A stretch of DNA of 64,000 bases. It comes from Streptomyces chartreusis (GTDB taxonomy: Bacteria; Actinomycetota; Actinomycetes; Streptomycetales; Streptomycetaceae). The DNA is taken from the NCBI RefSeq assembly GCF_008704715.1, contig NZ_CP023689.1, positions 9,848,099 to 9,912,098 of the forward strand, given 5' to 3'. Positions 45,435 through 54,365 of the stretch are shown here, one piece after another. Positions within the stretch are counted from its first letter, which is position 1. Each line of letters begins with the position of its first letter. The notes beneath the pieces were generated by a model. The model was not told where the DNA came from and did no database searches. It saw only the letters and a program-made list of their open reading frames with translations. The translations under genes were made by a program, and so were the position numbers.

Positions 45435-47342
45435 ATGGCGTTGAACGATGCCCAACGCAGTCTGGTCCAGCAGTTCATCCGAGGGGACCAGGAAGTCCGG
45501 ACGCGTGTCGTCGACCAGCTTGACGGCCCGGACCGCGCCGACAGTCTGGAGGCCGAGCGGGTCCTGGTGGCGTGCGTGCGTCAGGGGGACTGGTTGGCCT
45601 GGAACACATTGCTGAGGCGCTTCGGGAACGGACTGATGTCCGTGGCATGGCAGCGGCTGGGGCGACGCCAGCCGGCCGAGGACGTCGTCATCGAGGCGTT
45701 CTACGAACTGGCGATGACCGGAAAGGAGATCGAAAGCGTTCGTGGATGGCTGCGGACCTACGTCGACCGCCGTGCGGTGTCGGCCTACCGCCGGACGTGG
45801 CGCGAGGTATGGGCGGCCGACCCGCACGAGCTGAAGGCCGTGCCACCGGGTTCGTCCACTGAGCCGGCCGAGGGCGAGCTGGCGGCGCGAAGGACCTGGC
45901 AGGACGTCAAGCGTTTACTGACGCCGGAAGAGCAGCTGCTCATCACCCGCCTGGCTGACGGGGCGAGTGCAAGCGATGAGGCGGCCGGGCTGGGCGTGTC
46001 CGTGCACGCGTACGAAAAGCGCCGGCAGAGGGCCTGCCGACGGGCCCGAGCCGTGCTGCGGGTGTTGCGGATGTGGCCGCAGGAACGCCGGTGCGCCGAA
46101 CTGGAACGCATCTTCACCGAAGCGGAGAAGAGGGCGGTCACGAAGCAGGAGTGGCTCACCCAGAGCGTCGTGGACAAGGTGACCCTGCACCTGGAGAAGG
46201 AGGGGCAGAGCAGGTGCCGCCACTGCGAGCGCCAGGAGGAGCAGCACGCGTCCTTGCGGCTTCCCTACGAGGGTCTCGTGATCTTCGCGCCCTCGCCGGA
46301 GCTGCGCGAGCGGATGCAGCAGGTCTGCGCCGAAGTACGCCTGGGACACCAGAAGAAGACGCAGACGCGGCAGAACACCGACGCCCCGGCTGGCGGCGCC
46401 CGCCGGACGGTCACCCGCCGGTACACCCCGCCCCCTTCCAGGGGACCGTTCACCGGCGGCCCCCGCGCAGTGCCGCGGCGCCGGCCGGCGCGCCGTGTGG
46501 CCAAGGCGGCCGGGGCGGCTTTGTTGGCCTCACTCATCACCGTTGTCCTGACCGACCAAAGCGGCGCGGGCATCAGCCTGCCGAGCCTTCGACAGGTTCC
46601 CGGAGTGGGAGCGTTCGCCGGCCCCGGCGGCCATGAGCAGGCCGACGGTGACGACTTGGGCGGCGACTCGAACGGCATTGCCGCTGAGGGCGGCAACGCC
46701 GGCAGGGCCAAGGGTGATGCCGACAGCGGCCGGGACCGGGGCCAGGACGGCAGCGCCGGCGGCGGAAACGACCGCCGTGAGGACGGCGACCGCAGCAGCG
46801 GCGACACCGGCAGCGGCCGCCACGGTGGTGGCGGCGACGGGGACAGCGGTGACGGCGGCGATGAGAACGGCGGTGACGGGATCAGCGGTGATGAAAACGG
46901 CGGGGACGGCGAAATCCGTCTGGAAGAGGGCGAGGTCGTCGCCCCGCCGGAGGACGTCACCGGCCCCAGCGTCAGCCTGGCCGGTATCAGCGCGAGTGCT
47001 GTCGGCCAGGAGGTTGTGGACCATCATGGCTCGCTCATGCAGACCTGCGGTCCCGGCGGTACCCCCACCACCTACAGCGTGTGGGTGGCCGCATCCGACC
47101 CGTCGGGCGTCTACCGCCTGCTCCTCTCCATTGAGCACCCCACCGACGGCACCTACGAATCCAGCACCGGTGTAGCCGACGGCGACGCAGTCCGGTTCGA
47201 CGTCCCTGCCTACCGCACCGGCCCCAAAGCCCTGGAAACGGTGCAGCTGCGGCTCACCGCCTGGGCGAAGGACACGAACGGCAACCGTACCGACGCCGAC
47301 CTCGGCACCCTGCCGCTCTACGAGTGCGGCGAACCCGGCTGA
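45435..47342 (+). CDS. Membrane-tethered ECF sigma-like protein with extracellular domain
   Basis: 635 residues. Residues ~45-125 look like sigma region 2 ('RQGDWLAWNTLLRRFGNGLM', 'AEDVVIEAFYELA') and residues ~155-210 like region 4 ('LTPEEQLLITRLADGASASD', then a helix-turn-helix and basic helix). A Cys pair ('SRCRHCERQEE', near residue 260) could bind metal. One membrane helix (residues ~357-376, 'AGAALLASLITVVL') is followed by a ~100-residue Gly/Asp-rich linker and an exported Ig-like domain (residues ~503-635) with two Cys. The ATG at 45435 is the most likely start. Such a layout implies signal reception outside and release by proteolysis, or permanent membrane tethering. It may be a one-protein sigma/sensor. 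Confidence 0.7.
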   Translation: MALNDAQRSLVQQFIRGDQEVRTRVVDQLDGPDRADSLEAERVLVACVRQGDWLAWNTLLRRFGNGLMSVAWQRLGRRQPAEDVVIEAFYELAMTGKEIESVRGWLRTYVDRRAVSAYRRTWREVWAADPHELKAVPPGSSTEPAEGELAARRTWQDVKRLLTPEEQLLITRLADGASASDEAAGLGVSVHAYEKRRQRACRRARAVLRVLRMWPQERRCAELERIFTEAEKRAVTKQEWLTQSVVDKVTLHLEKEGQSRCRHCERQEEQHASLRLPYEGLVIFAPSPELRERMQQVCAEVRLGHQKKTQTRQNTDAPAGGARRTVTRRYTPPPSRGPFTGGPRAVPRRRPARRVAKAAGAALLASLITVVLTDQSGAGISLPSLRQVPGVGAFAGPGGHEQADGDDLGGDSNGIAAEGGNAGRAKGDADSGRDRGQDGSAGGGNDRREDGDRSSGDTGSGRHGGGGDGDSGDGGDENGGDGISGDENGGDGEIRLEEGEVVAPPEDVTGPSVSLAGISASAVGQEVVDHHGSLMQTCGPGGTPTTYSVWVAASDPSGVYRLLLSIEHPTDGTYESSTGVADGDAVRFDVPAYRTGPKALETVQLRLTAWAKDTNGNRTDADLGTLPLYECGEPG

Positions 47343-47392
47343 CCACCCGTCTGCCCAGACACCCATCCAGATCCACCACCCCGGAGCAGCAC

Positions 47393-47617
47393 GTGACGTC
47401 CGTACCCTCTCCCGAGCCACCGGTCCCACCCGAGAACTGCCCGCCCGGCACGTTCATCACCCAGCACACCGCCCTCGTCCTTCTGACGGCGCTGGTCATC
47501 GGCCTGATCGTCGCGGGCCTCACCTTCCTCAACGGCACACCGACCGCGGGCGCGGTCCTCGCCGGCGCTCTGAGTGCCGGAGGCAGCGTTCCGGTACTGC
47601 GGACCCTCATCCGCTGA
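47393..47617 (+). CDS. Small membrane protein
   Basis: 74 residues from a GTG with GGAG seven bases upstream, 50 bases after the sigma-like gene. A Pro-rich start is followed by two likely membrane segments ('ALVLLTALVIGLIVAGLTFL' and 'AGAVLAGALSAGGSVPVL'). It is probably in the same operon as the sigma-like protein and could be its membrane partner. No family is recognised. Confidence 0.55.
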   Translation: MTSVPSPEPPVPPENCPPGTFITQHTALVLLTALVIGLIVAGLTFLNGTPTAGAVLAGALSAGGSVPVLRTLIR

Positions 47618-47735
47618 GGCACACCACGGGGGCGGGTCGCCGGCATGAGGTGGCCCGCCCTCAGGAGTACGCCGAGTGTGCGCAACCAGCGTGCGGTCGG
47701 GAGTGGCTCTGTAACTCGCCCATGGCTGACCGCAC

Positions 47736-47764
47736 TTGACGGCAATGGTCCATACCAATACGTT
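47736..47764 (+). promoter_or_regulatory. Chitinase promoter with DasR-type operator
   Basis: TTGACG (47736-47741) and TACGTT (47759-47764) are 17 bases apart, a good -35/-10 pair. Between them lies AATGGTCCATACCAAT (47744-47759). It keeps the TGGT-N4-ACCA core of the DasR-responsive element that controls chitin and N-acetylglucosamine genes in Streptomyces. Transcription should start at about 47,771, next to the ATG at 47772, so the mRNA may be leaderless. Confidence 0.7.
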
Positions 47765-47771
47765 TCCGGGC

Positions 47772-49121
47772 ATGCGAATACCCCTGAGAAGACTGGCTGT
47801 TGCCACCTGCTCAATGTCCATGCTCGCTGTGCTCGCCCCTGCGGCGGGACCGGCTCTCGCAACCGAGTCGCATTCCGCCACGGCCAAGTACGGAAAGCGG
47901 GTGGGCTACTTCACGCAGTGGGGCGTCTACGGTCGCGACTTCCAGGTCAAGGACCTGGACACGAGCGGTCAGGCGGCCAAGCTGACGCACCTCAACTACG
48001 CCTTCGGCAATGTGAACGCCGAGGGAGAGTGCTTCACCGGTAACGTGCCGGGCGAGGCCGATGCCTGGGCCGACTACGCGCGCCCGCTCGACGCCGAGAA
48101 CTCCGTGGACGGCGTCGCCGACACCGACACGCAGGCGCTCGCCGGCAACTTCAACCAGCTGCGTGAACTCAAGGCGAAGCACCCGGGTCTCAAGGTGCTG
48201 ATCTCGCTGGGCGGTTGGAGCTGGTCCACGCACTTCTCCGACGCCGCGCTGACCGCGCAATCGCGCAAGGAGTTCGTATCGTCCTGCATCGACCTGTACA
48301 TCAAGGGCAACCTGCCGGTCGACGGTCCACGCGGTGGCGCAGGCTCGGCCGCCGGGCTGTTCGACGGCGTGGACCTCGACTGGGAGTGGCCCGGCTCGCA
48401 GGGTGACACGGACACTGTCTACCGGCCCGAGGACAAGAAGAACTTCACCGCCCTGGTGCACGAGTTCCGTAGGCAGCTTGACGCCTACGCGAAGAGCCAG
48501 GCGCCGCGTGGCAAGAAGGCCAGGCACTACGACCTCACGGCGTTCGTGCCGGCCGCGCCGAACGCGATCGACGCAGGGTTCGACATCCCGCGGATCATGC
48601 GGGACTTCGACTTCGTCAACCTCCAGGGGTACGACTACCACGTGTCGGGCCAGGCCACGACGGCCCAGCAGTCGGCGCTTTTCGCCCCGGGCGATTTCAG
48701 CGTGGACCAGACGGTCCGTGACTGGGTGCGCAGGGGAGCCCAGCCGCGCAAGCTGGTGGTCGGCATGCCGTTCTACGGGCAGGGCTGGACCGGCGTGAGC
48801 GGCGGCGGGGATGGCCTTGGCCAGCCCGCCACGGGGCCGGCGAAGGGTACGTACGCGGACGGTTACGAGGACTACAAGGTCCTTAAGGGCCTGGCCGCCT
48901 CGGGGACGTACACCGTGTACCGGGACCGCTGGAACGGCAGCGCGTGGATCTTCGACGGCACCACGATGTGGACGTATGACGACCCGCGGGTGCTGAGGAC
49001 CAAGTCGGCGTACATCCGCAAGCTCGGGCTCGGCGGCGCGATGTTCTGGTCCATGGACGGCGACACAGCCGACGGTGAACTGACAGCAGCGGTGGACAAG
49101 GGGCTCAACGGTCAGCGCTGA
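47772..49121 (+). CDS. Secreted GH18 chitinase
   Basis: 449 residues. Residues 1-30 are a twin-Arg-poor but basic signal peptide ending 'AAGPALA'. The rest is one GH18 barrel: 'KRVGYFTQWGVYGRDFQVKD', 'LTHLNYAFGN', 'LKVLISLGGWSWSTHFSDAA' and the catalytic 'FDGVDLDWEWPG' (about residues 197-208) with the proton-donor Glu, then 'MPFYGQGWTGV' and the terminal 'GLGGAMFWSMDGD'. No separate chitin-binding domain is present. It degrades chitin outside the cell. The start follows the promoter so closely that a leaderless transcript is likely. A strong terminator follows. Confidence 0.93.
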   Translation: MRIPLRRLAVATCSMSMLAVLAPAAGPALATESHSATAKYGKRVGYFTQWGVYGRDFQVKDLDTSGQAAKLTHLNYAFGNVNAEGECFTGNVPGEADAWADYARPLDAENSVDGVADTDTQALAGNFNQLRELKAKHPGLKVLISLGGWSWSTHFSDAALTAQSRKEFVSSCIDLYIKGNLPVDGPRGGAGSAAGLFDGVDLDWEWPGSQGDTDTVYRPEDKKNFTALVHEFRRQLDAYAKSQAPRGKKARHYDLTAFVPAAPNAIDAGFDIPRIMRDFDFVNLQGYDYHVSGQATTAQQSALFAPGDFSVDQTVRDWVRRGAQPRKLVVGMPFYGQGWTGVSGGGDGLGQPATGPAKGTYADGYEDYKVLKGLAASGTYTVYRDRWNGSAWIFDGTTMWTYDDPRVLRTKSAYIRKLGLGGAMFWSMDGDTADGELTAAVDKGLNGQR

Positions 49122-49138
49122 CCCACCACCCACCCACC

Positions 49139-49182
49139 GGGCCCGGCACACACGATGCGCGCCGGGCCCGCACCACATTTTT
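49139..49182 (+). terminator. Rho-independent terminator after the chitinase gene
   Basis: Nine-base perfect arms (GGGCCCGGC at 49139-49147 and its complement at 49161-49169) are followed within ten bases by five T residues. Confidence 0.8.
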
Positions 49183-49283
49183 GTCAGAGCACATCTACAC
49201 AGAGGTATTGAGGTTGTTCGATAGCAGTGATCGGGCACCGAGCCGATGCTGACGATCCTGTACGTCATCAAGGGGGAGGCACC

Positions 49284-49529
49284 ATGGCACAGGATCCCGC
49301 GCCGAAGCACCTGACAATCACCCTCGACTTCGACCTCCAGACTGCCAACTCCACGGTGAGCGAGGCCAGGGTTAGGGCGGCCTACAGGGCAGCCGCCGAA
49401 GCGGCCCTGGCGGCAGCCACCGAGCAGCTTCCCGAGGGGAGCATCAAAAAGGTCACGGCCGAGCTGGACTGGTCATACCGCTGGATCGGGGAGCCCGAGG
49501 TCCTCTTCACGCGGGACGGGCAGGGCTGA
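49284..49529 (+). CDS. Small conserved hypothetical protein
   Basis: 81 residues; the ATG at 49284 has GGGGGAGG five bases upstream. An N-terminal strand 'LTITLDFDLQTANSTVSEAR' leads to an Ala-rich helix and a C-terminal strand pair with 'ELDWSYRWIGEPEVLF'. It is soluble and without Cys or membrane segments. It stands between two terminators and so is probably transcribed alone. I do not recognise it. Confidence 0.65.
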   Translation: MAQDPAPKHLTITLDFDLQTANSTVSEARVRAAYRAAAEAALAAATEQLPEGSIKKVTAELDWSYRWIGEPEVLFTRDGQG

Positions 49530-49538
49530 GACGCGAAG

Positions 49539-49566
49539 AGCCCCGGTCGACAGGCCGACCGGGGCT
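49539..49566. terminator. Bidirectional terminator between converging genes
   Basis: Eleven-base perfect arms (AGCCCCGGTCG at 49539-49549 and its complement at 49556-49566) lie between the ends of the rightward small gene and the leftward TetR gene, so the hairpin can serve both. Confidence 0.75.
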
Positions 49567-49571
49567 GTTGT

Positions 49572-50198
49572 TTAGGTGGTGTTGGGGCGGCGGTAGGCGC
49601 CGTGCCACCAGATGTGTGCGAGTTCGTGGGCGAAGGTGGTGTCGTTGGTGCCGTTGTCGGTGCGGATGTGGTGGGCGATGGCTTGGGCGCCTCCCCAGAC
49701 GATGATGCGGCTGGCGCAGGGGGCGTCGAGGTCGGTGGGGGTGAGTCCGGCGGCTTGGTCGGCGAGGAGGGTCTGGAGGGCTGTTTCGTCGAAGGCTTCG
49801 AGGTCGGTGGTGTAGAAGTCGTCGATGGTGGGGTCGTAGGCGGCGGCTTCGCGGACTGCGGTGATCACGCTCTGGTGGGTCCGGTGGATGGTGATCACTT
49901 TTTCGAAGAACTGGGCGAGCGCCTCGGGGCCGGCGGACGGATTCCACTGCTGCGCAAGCGCCAGCAGAGACTCCCGCAGGTCGTTGGTGAGTCGTATCAG
50001 GACGTCGGACTTGCTGGGGAAGTGGGCGTAGAAGGTGGCTCGGGAGATCCGGGCCTCTTCCAGGATGCGCTGGACGCTGATTTCGGAGAAGGTTTCGCCG
50101 GAGTCGAGGAGCCGTTGGAGGGTGGACATGACCTGGGCGACGGTTGCGGCCGAGCGTGCGGCGTGATGGTCGGCCTGGCGTCGGGTCACGGGTCTCAT
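49572..50198 (-). CDS. TetR-family transcriptional regulator
   Basis: 208 residues. The N-terminal helix-turn-helix is clear: 'TLQRLLDSGETFSEISVQRI' and 'ARISRATFYAHFPSKSDVLI'. The C-terminal ~150 residues are the usual helical ligand domain. It lies 73 bases downstream of an SDR gene on the same strand and probably controls it. The palindrome at 51296-51319 upstream of the SDR gene is the likely operator, and ligand release may couple the SDR substrate to expression. Confidence 0.88.
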   Translation of the reverse strand: MRPVTRRQADHHAARSAATVAQVMSTLQRLLDSGETFSEISVQRILEEARISRATFYAHFPSKSDVLIRLTNDLRESLLALAQQWNPSAGPEALAQFFEKVITIHRTHQSVITAVREAAAYDPTIDDFYTTDLEAFDETALQTLLADQAAGLTPTDLDAPCASRIIVWGGAQAIAHHIRTDNGTNDTTFAHELAHIWWHGAYRRPNTT

Positions 50199-50271
50199 CG
50201 GGAACCTTCTGGTGTGTCTTGGTTCGTGTCCGGTCCACGGCTCGTGGGGTGCGGTCTGCGGGAGCGGTGGA

Positions 50272-51207
50272 TCAGCGTATGACGGGCAGAGCGTAGTCCC
50301 ACAGCCGGTCGGCGGTGGCGGGGTCGAGTGCCCAGGTGGCGACGCCGGCCATGACGTCGGGGCCGCCGTCGACGGTTTCGGATTCCTGGTTGTCCTCGAA
50401 GTAGCGTCCGGTGACGCCGTGGAGGAGGGGGGATGCGGCCAGGAGCACGGTGGTGGCGGCGCCCTGTGCGGGGGTCTTGTAGTAGTCGGGGGTGATGAGG
50501 TTGCCGTCCGGGTCCATGGCGCCGAGGGACTGCAGGGTGGCCTTGTCGAGGTGGCGTGCCAGGTTGGTGTGGATCCAGCCGGGGGCGCAGGCGTTGGCGG
50601 TGATGCCGTCCTTGGCCCATCGGCGGCTGATGCCGACGGCGAGCAGTACGTCGGCGGTTTTCGACTGTGCGTAGGCGAGGAACGGGTCGTAGGGGTGCCG
50701 TTCGAACTGCGGGTCGTCGAAGTCGAATCCCGCGCGCAGCTGTGCGCCGGAGCTGACTGCGACGACGCGCGGGTTCTCGGCTTCGCGCAGGGCGGTGTGC
50801 AGGCCCTGGGCCAGGGCGAAGTGGCCGAGGTAGTTGGTGGCGAGCTGCATCTCCCAGCCCTGTGCGGTGACCTGCCGGGCGGGGAGCATCATCACGCCGG
50901 CGTTGGCGATGACGGCGTCGACCGGTCCGCTCCAGGCGTCGCAGAAGCCGCGGACGGAATCCAGGTCGGCCAGGTCGAGCGCGACCGCGCGGGTCTGCGG
51001 GAATTCGTCGAGCAGCGGCTTGGCGTCCTCGGGGTTGCGCGTGGCTATGGTCACCTGCGCTCCGGCGCCGGCGAGTGCGCGCACCGTTTCGACGCCGAGT
51101 CCGGAGGACCCGCCGGTGACGATCATCCGGCGTCCGCTCAGATCGAGGCCGTCGAGGACCTCCGCGGCGGTGGCACGCATCCCGAACGGAGTGGTGGTCA
51201 GCGTCAT
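50272..51207 (-). CDS. Short-chain dehydrogenase/reductase
   Basis: 311 residues, a classical SDR with 'GRRMIVTGGSSGLGVETVRA' (TGxxxGxG cofactor motif), 'VIANAGVMMLP' (NAG), the Ser of 'VVAVSSGAQ', and 'YAQSKTADVL' (YxxxK catalytic pair), then 'APGWIHTNLARH'. Together with the sequence length this fits the retinol/protochlorophyllide-reductase-like branch that acts on small carbonyl or alcohol compounds with NADP(H). The substrate is not predictable. It is first of a two-gene unit with a TetR regulator. Confidence 0.9.
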   Translation of the reverse strand: MTLTTTPFGMRATAAEVLDGLDLSGRRMIVTGGSSGLGVETVRALAGAGAQVTIATRNPEDAKPLLDEFPQTRAVALDLADLDSVRGFCDAWSGPVDAVIANAGVMMLPARQVTAQGWEMQLATNYLGHFALAQGLHTALREAENPRVVAVSSGAQLRAGFDFDDPQFERHPYDPFLAYAQSKTADVLLAVGISRRWAKDGITANACAPGWIHTNLARHLDKATLQSLGAMDPDGNLITPDYYKTPAQGAATTVLLAASPLLHGVTGRYFEDNQESETVDGGPDVMAGVATWALDPATADRLWDYALPVIR

Positions 51208-51295
51208 GGCCTGTGTCCTGCCTTGAAGGGGTGGCTGGTTGTCGGGCGTTGGTGTCCGACGGGCTGCTGCCGGAGGACCTTCGCGCGAGTAACCA

Positions 51296-51319
51296 TACAG
51301 TGTGTTCAGACATCATGTA
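51296..51319 (-). promoter_or_regulatory. Candidate TetR operator upstream of the SDR gene
   Basis: A symmetric 24-base pattern, TACA-N3-TGT-N4-ACA-N3-TGTA, lies 89 bases before the SDR start in the most AT-rich part of the leader. The two-half-site symmetry is typical of TetR operators. The remaining sequence from 51,320 to 51,774 holds no gene I can support. Confidence 0.5.
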
Positions 51320-51774
51320 CGTTGAGGTCGGAGCTGAAGGCAGGCGGTGTAGGACGGAGTGGCCTGCCGTGCGGCGTCAGGCAGGCAGCGGCCGGTGCCA
51401 CGGTTTTCTGGCTGGTCGATGCCGAGAGCCCGCTTGGGGAGGGACGCCGAGGTGCCGGCTGCGATGTGGAGGGAAGTCCTGGGGCTCGTCCGGAGACGAT
51501 CGGCGTCGGCGTAGATCGATCACCGGGCTCTGAGCTGGGCTTTCACGTCTGGATGTCGCCGAGGCGGGGTCAGTCGCCGTTTCTTGCGCCCGCCGATCTG
51601 GGAGAGGGCGCGTTGACCAGTTCGTCCCGGCTCGTCTTGGAGCGGCCCGCGATGACTTCCGGAGCCGCCCGTCTCCTGTGCGGGTGGTGGTTTCAGCCGG
51701 GATGCGCGCGGCATGAGAACGGGGCTCCGGTCGGATGCGAGGAGGTGGCTGCTGCCTGATCACGTGTCACGCGG

Positions 51775-52614
51775 TCAGTGGCAGTGATCGGGCTCGGTCG
51801 CCGGGCCGGTGCCGGTGGTGCCCAGGTCATCGGAGTGGTCGGCGTCGACGCGCGGCCATTGTGCTGTGGGACGTCCACCCGGCCACTCCGGCAGCGGCGG
51901 CCAGTCGGGTGCCCCGCCCAGGGTCCGTGTGGCCTGCCCGAGGCGTGGCCAGCCTGCCGGTGAGTCCTCCCAGTCCTCCTGACGTCCGAACACCGTGAGA
52001 TCCATGAGCGCGTAGCTGTAGTCCACTGCCTCGGCCCCGCGACGTTTGGTCCAGAACGTCTCGAAGACGCGGTCGCCGTCGCGCAGGTAGCACACCAGGT
52101 GGAACAAGCCGAGCTCCCGGCCGGCAAGAAGCGACTCGAGCGAGGGCTGGGCGGAATACCACGGCATCGCCCAGCCCATGAAGGCGCGGTAGCGCAGGCT
52201 CTCCTCGTACGACGTCTGCGCGTCCCCGAAGCCGTAGGCCGTGTTCCGCCCCTGACAGAACACGGCGAAGGTGATGTCGCGGGAGTGCAGATAAGCCAGC
52301 TCGGCCACGTGGCTCATCACCCAGGTACAGCCTTCACACTGTTCAGCGGCTGGCCGACCGGGCCACCACATGAAGTAGTAGGCGATCATCTGACGTCGCC
52401 CTTCGAACGCATCCAGGAGCGTCATGGGGCCGTCCGGCCCCAGCAACGGGCTGTCCGCGGCCGCCTCGACCATCGGGAGCCTGCGGCGTGATGCGGCGAT
52501 CGCGTCGCCTTCACGGGTGTGGGCCTTCTCCCTCGCCCGCAGCCCTTCCAGCTGCTGCTCGAAGGTCGCGCGGTCGACGACCGGCGGTTGCGCCCTGCTC
52601 GAGTTCTCGGACAT
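51775..52614 (-). CDS. DUF899 family thioredoxin-like protein
   Basis: 279 residues; the ATG at 52614 has GGGAGCC upstream and gives the family's usual start, while an extension to 52698 is unlikely. 'RATFEQQLEGLRAREKAHTR', 'GPDGPMTLLDAFEGRRQMIA', 'EQCEGCTWVM' (a C-x-x-C-type motif), 'ITFAVFCQGRN' and a C-terminal 'FETFWTKRRGAE' match DUF899 proteins, which have a thioredoxin-like fold. The reaction is unknown. It stands alone. Confidence 0.85.
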   Translation of the reverse strand: MSENSSRAQPPVVDRATFEQQLEGLRAREKAHTREGDAIAASRRRLPMVEAAADSPLLGPDGPMTLLDAFEGRRQMIAYYFMWWPGRPAAEQCEGCTWVMSHVAELAYLHSRDITFAVFCQGRNTAYGFGDAQTSYEESLRYRAFMGWAMPWYSAQPSLESLLAGRELGLFHLVCYLRDGDRVFETFWTKRRGAEAVDYSYALMDLTVFGRQEDWEDSPAGWPRLGQATRTLGGAPDWPPLPEWPGGRPTAQWPRVDADHSDDLGTTGTGPATEPDHCH

Positions 52615-53122
52615 CGGAGGCTCCCGGGATCGCTCAGTTGCGACTACGGACCATTCCTCAGCAACGTAGTCGCAGGTCAGGACCACCGTCATGCGCAATC
52701 CGACCTGGCTCTATCGTCTCCGAACATGCCAGCGACCGCTGGGTGGGCCGGCGTACCAACGCCCGCTGGTCCCGCGGTGCGGGCTGGCGCGAAATACGAG
52801 AAGCCGAGACGCGTCGGGCGGCCCGAGGGACCAGAGGAGACCACAAGTCTTGAGGCGGAGGCCTACGTTGCCTGATGCGGCACCAGGTACCACGATGTGT
52901 GCCCCTCGGCTGCCCCTCGGCTGCCGGTCGTCTTCCGGCGGGGTTTGGCGTGTCGCTGACCTCGGCGTAAGGGTTCCCTGCGGAATCCATGCACCGCACG
53001 CCCCAACACGCCTCTATCACTCCCCACGACCGTTTTGTTCGGCCACGGCCGGGACGGCCGCCGTCCGGGTGGCAGTGGACCGGCCGCCTCCGGGACGTCG
53101 CGCGTCAGATGAGGCCCGCGTG
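52615..53122. other. No supported gene
   Basis: About 500 bases between two leftward genes with only antisense-type frames and no terminator hairpin strong enough to report. Confidence 0.4.
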
Positions 53123-54169
53123 TCAGGCGGGGCCGGGGATCGCTCGGGCCTGGAACGCGGTGCGGACCGCGTCTGCCGCGCCCTTGCCGTACATCTTCTG
53201 CGCTGTTGCGACCGTGGTTTGCGCGGCAGCCGTGAAGCTGGTGTCGGGGGAGAAGCCGAATTGGGCGTTGACGATGATCCGGTCGGCGATGCGGGGGCCG
53301 AGGGCGGTGCGGATGTCGAGGAGCGCACGCGACCAGATCTCGCCGTCGGCGTGGACCTCGCCGACCCGGTCCGCGTACGTTTTGTCGGAGTCGATCCGGC
53401 GCAGACAGTGCGGGGCGTCGCTGTAGGTGACGGAGTCCCAGTCGGCGACACAGGCGACGTCGGCCTTGAGAGGCCAGTCGTAGCGTGCGGCGGCGTGTTC
53501 GCCGACGGCGACGGCCAGGTAGTCGCCGAAGGCCTCGCCGATGGAGCCGGCCTCCACGGAGCTGCCGAAGCCGGGCACCTGGGCGTGGTGTACGGCATGG
53601 CCGTACTCGTGTACGACGACTTCGGCGTCCTCGGCGTCGTCCACGCCTCCTTTGCCGAAGCGGATCTCGGCCTTCTTGTCGGTGAAGAAGGAGTTGTCGG
53701 CGCCCCACTGGTTGATGCGAACCGGCTGCACGCGGTTGTTGGCGCCGGGCAGCTCGCTGCCGAAGCCGAGGCCCTGCAGGTACTCCTGGGCTTCGTTGAC
53801 CCAGAAGTACGCCATGACCTGTTCGAACTGGTCGTCGTGCCGGTCGTAGGAGGTGGCGTCGGCGATCCGCGCGGAGGCGCCGGTGTCGGAGCGGATGGAG
53901 GCCCAGCGGCCGGAGAGCCCACCGCTGGCGTCCAGGTTGCGCAGCGCGACGGTGGCGTAGGCGGTGGCGGGGACCGCGGCGGCAGCGTCTTTGCCGTCGG
54001 TGAGCAACTGATCGCCCGAGGACTGAACCGGGTTGACCATGAAGACCCGGGCCTGCGGGCCGGCCAGGGTGGGGGCGGTGCCCGTGGCGGAGGCCGAGCC
54101 GTTCGTGACGATCAGGGCCACGGTGGCGGTGGCTATGGCGAGCAGACCGCGGGGTGTGCGGTGAGCCAT
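53123..54169 (-). CDS. Secreted zinc metalloprotease (M36/M4-like)
   Basis: 348 residues with GGGAGGATGCAC before the ATG at 54169. A signal peptide covers residues 1-28 ('LLAIATATVALIVTNGSASA'). The zinc site is 'EVVVHEYGHAVHH' (HExxH, near residues 180-192), and the third ligand is in 'GSIGEAFGDYLAVAVGE'. It lacks the long propeptide of M4 and M36 enzymes and much of the C-terminal domain, so it is a compact gluzincin. It is read divergently from the SRPBCC/ArsR operon, whose operators lie about 200 bases upstream. Confidence 0.85.
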   Translation of the reverse strand: MAHRTPRGLLAIATATVALIVTNGSASATGTAPTLAGPQARVFMVNPVQSSGDQLLTDGKDAAAAVPATAYATVALRNLDASGGLSGRWASIRSDTGASARIADATSYDRHDDQFEQVMAYFWVNEAQEYLQGLGFGSELPGANNRVQPVRINQWGADNSFFTDKKAEIRFGKGGVDDAEDAEVVVHEYGHAVHHAQVPGFGSSVEAGSIGEAFGDYLAVAVGEHAAARYDWPLKADVACVADWDSVTYSDAPHCLRRIDSDKTYADRVGEVHADGEIWSRALLDIRTALGPRIADRIIVNAQFGFSPDTSFTAAAQTTVATAQKMYGKGAADAVRTAFQARAIPGPA

Positions 54170-54365
54170 GTGCATCCTCCCGTTGCGGATGGCGTGCAAG
54201 TGGCGCGGGTGCGGGCGCGATCTTCGCGCACCGACCCCGTGTTTGACCAGGTCCATGGCAAGCGGTGGTCCTGGCGCGGTCGTCTCGGGCCGGGGTGTAT
54301 GCACTGAACCGCAGCCGGCTGCCCGTCGTGCGCCGTTACGGCCGAGGTCGGACACCCGGCGATCC

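Noticed and set aside
50212..51759. 515-codon open frame on the plus strand
   Set aside because: It covers a clear SDR gene on the other strand and is a Gly/Val-rich mirror of it.
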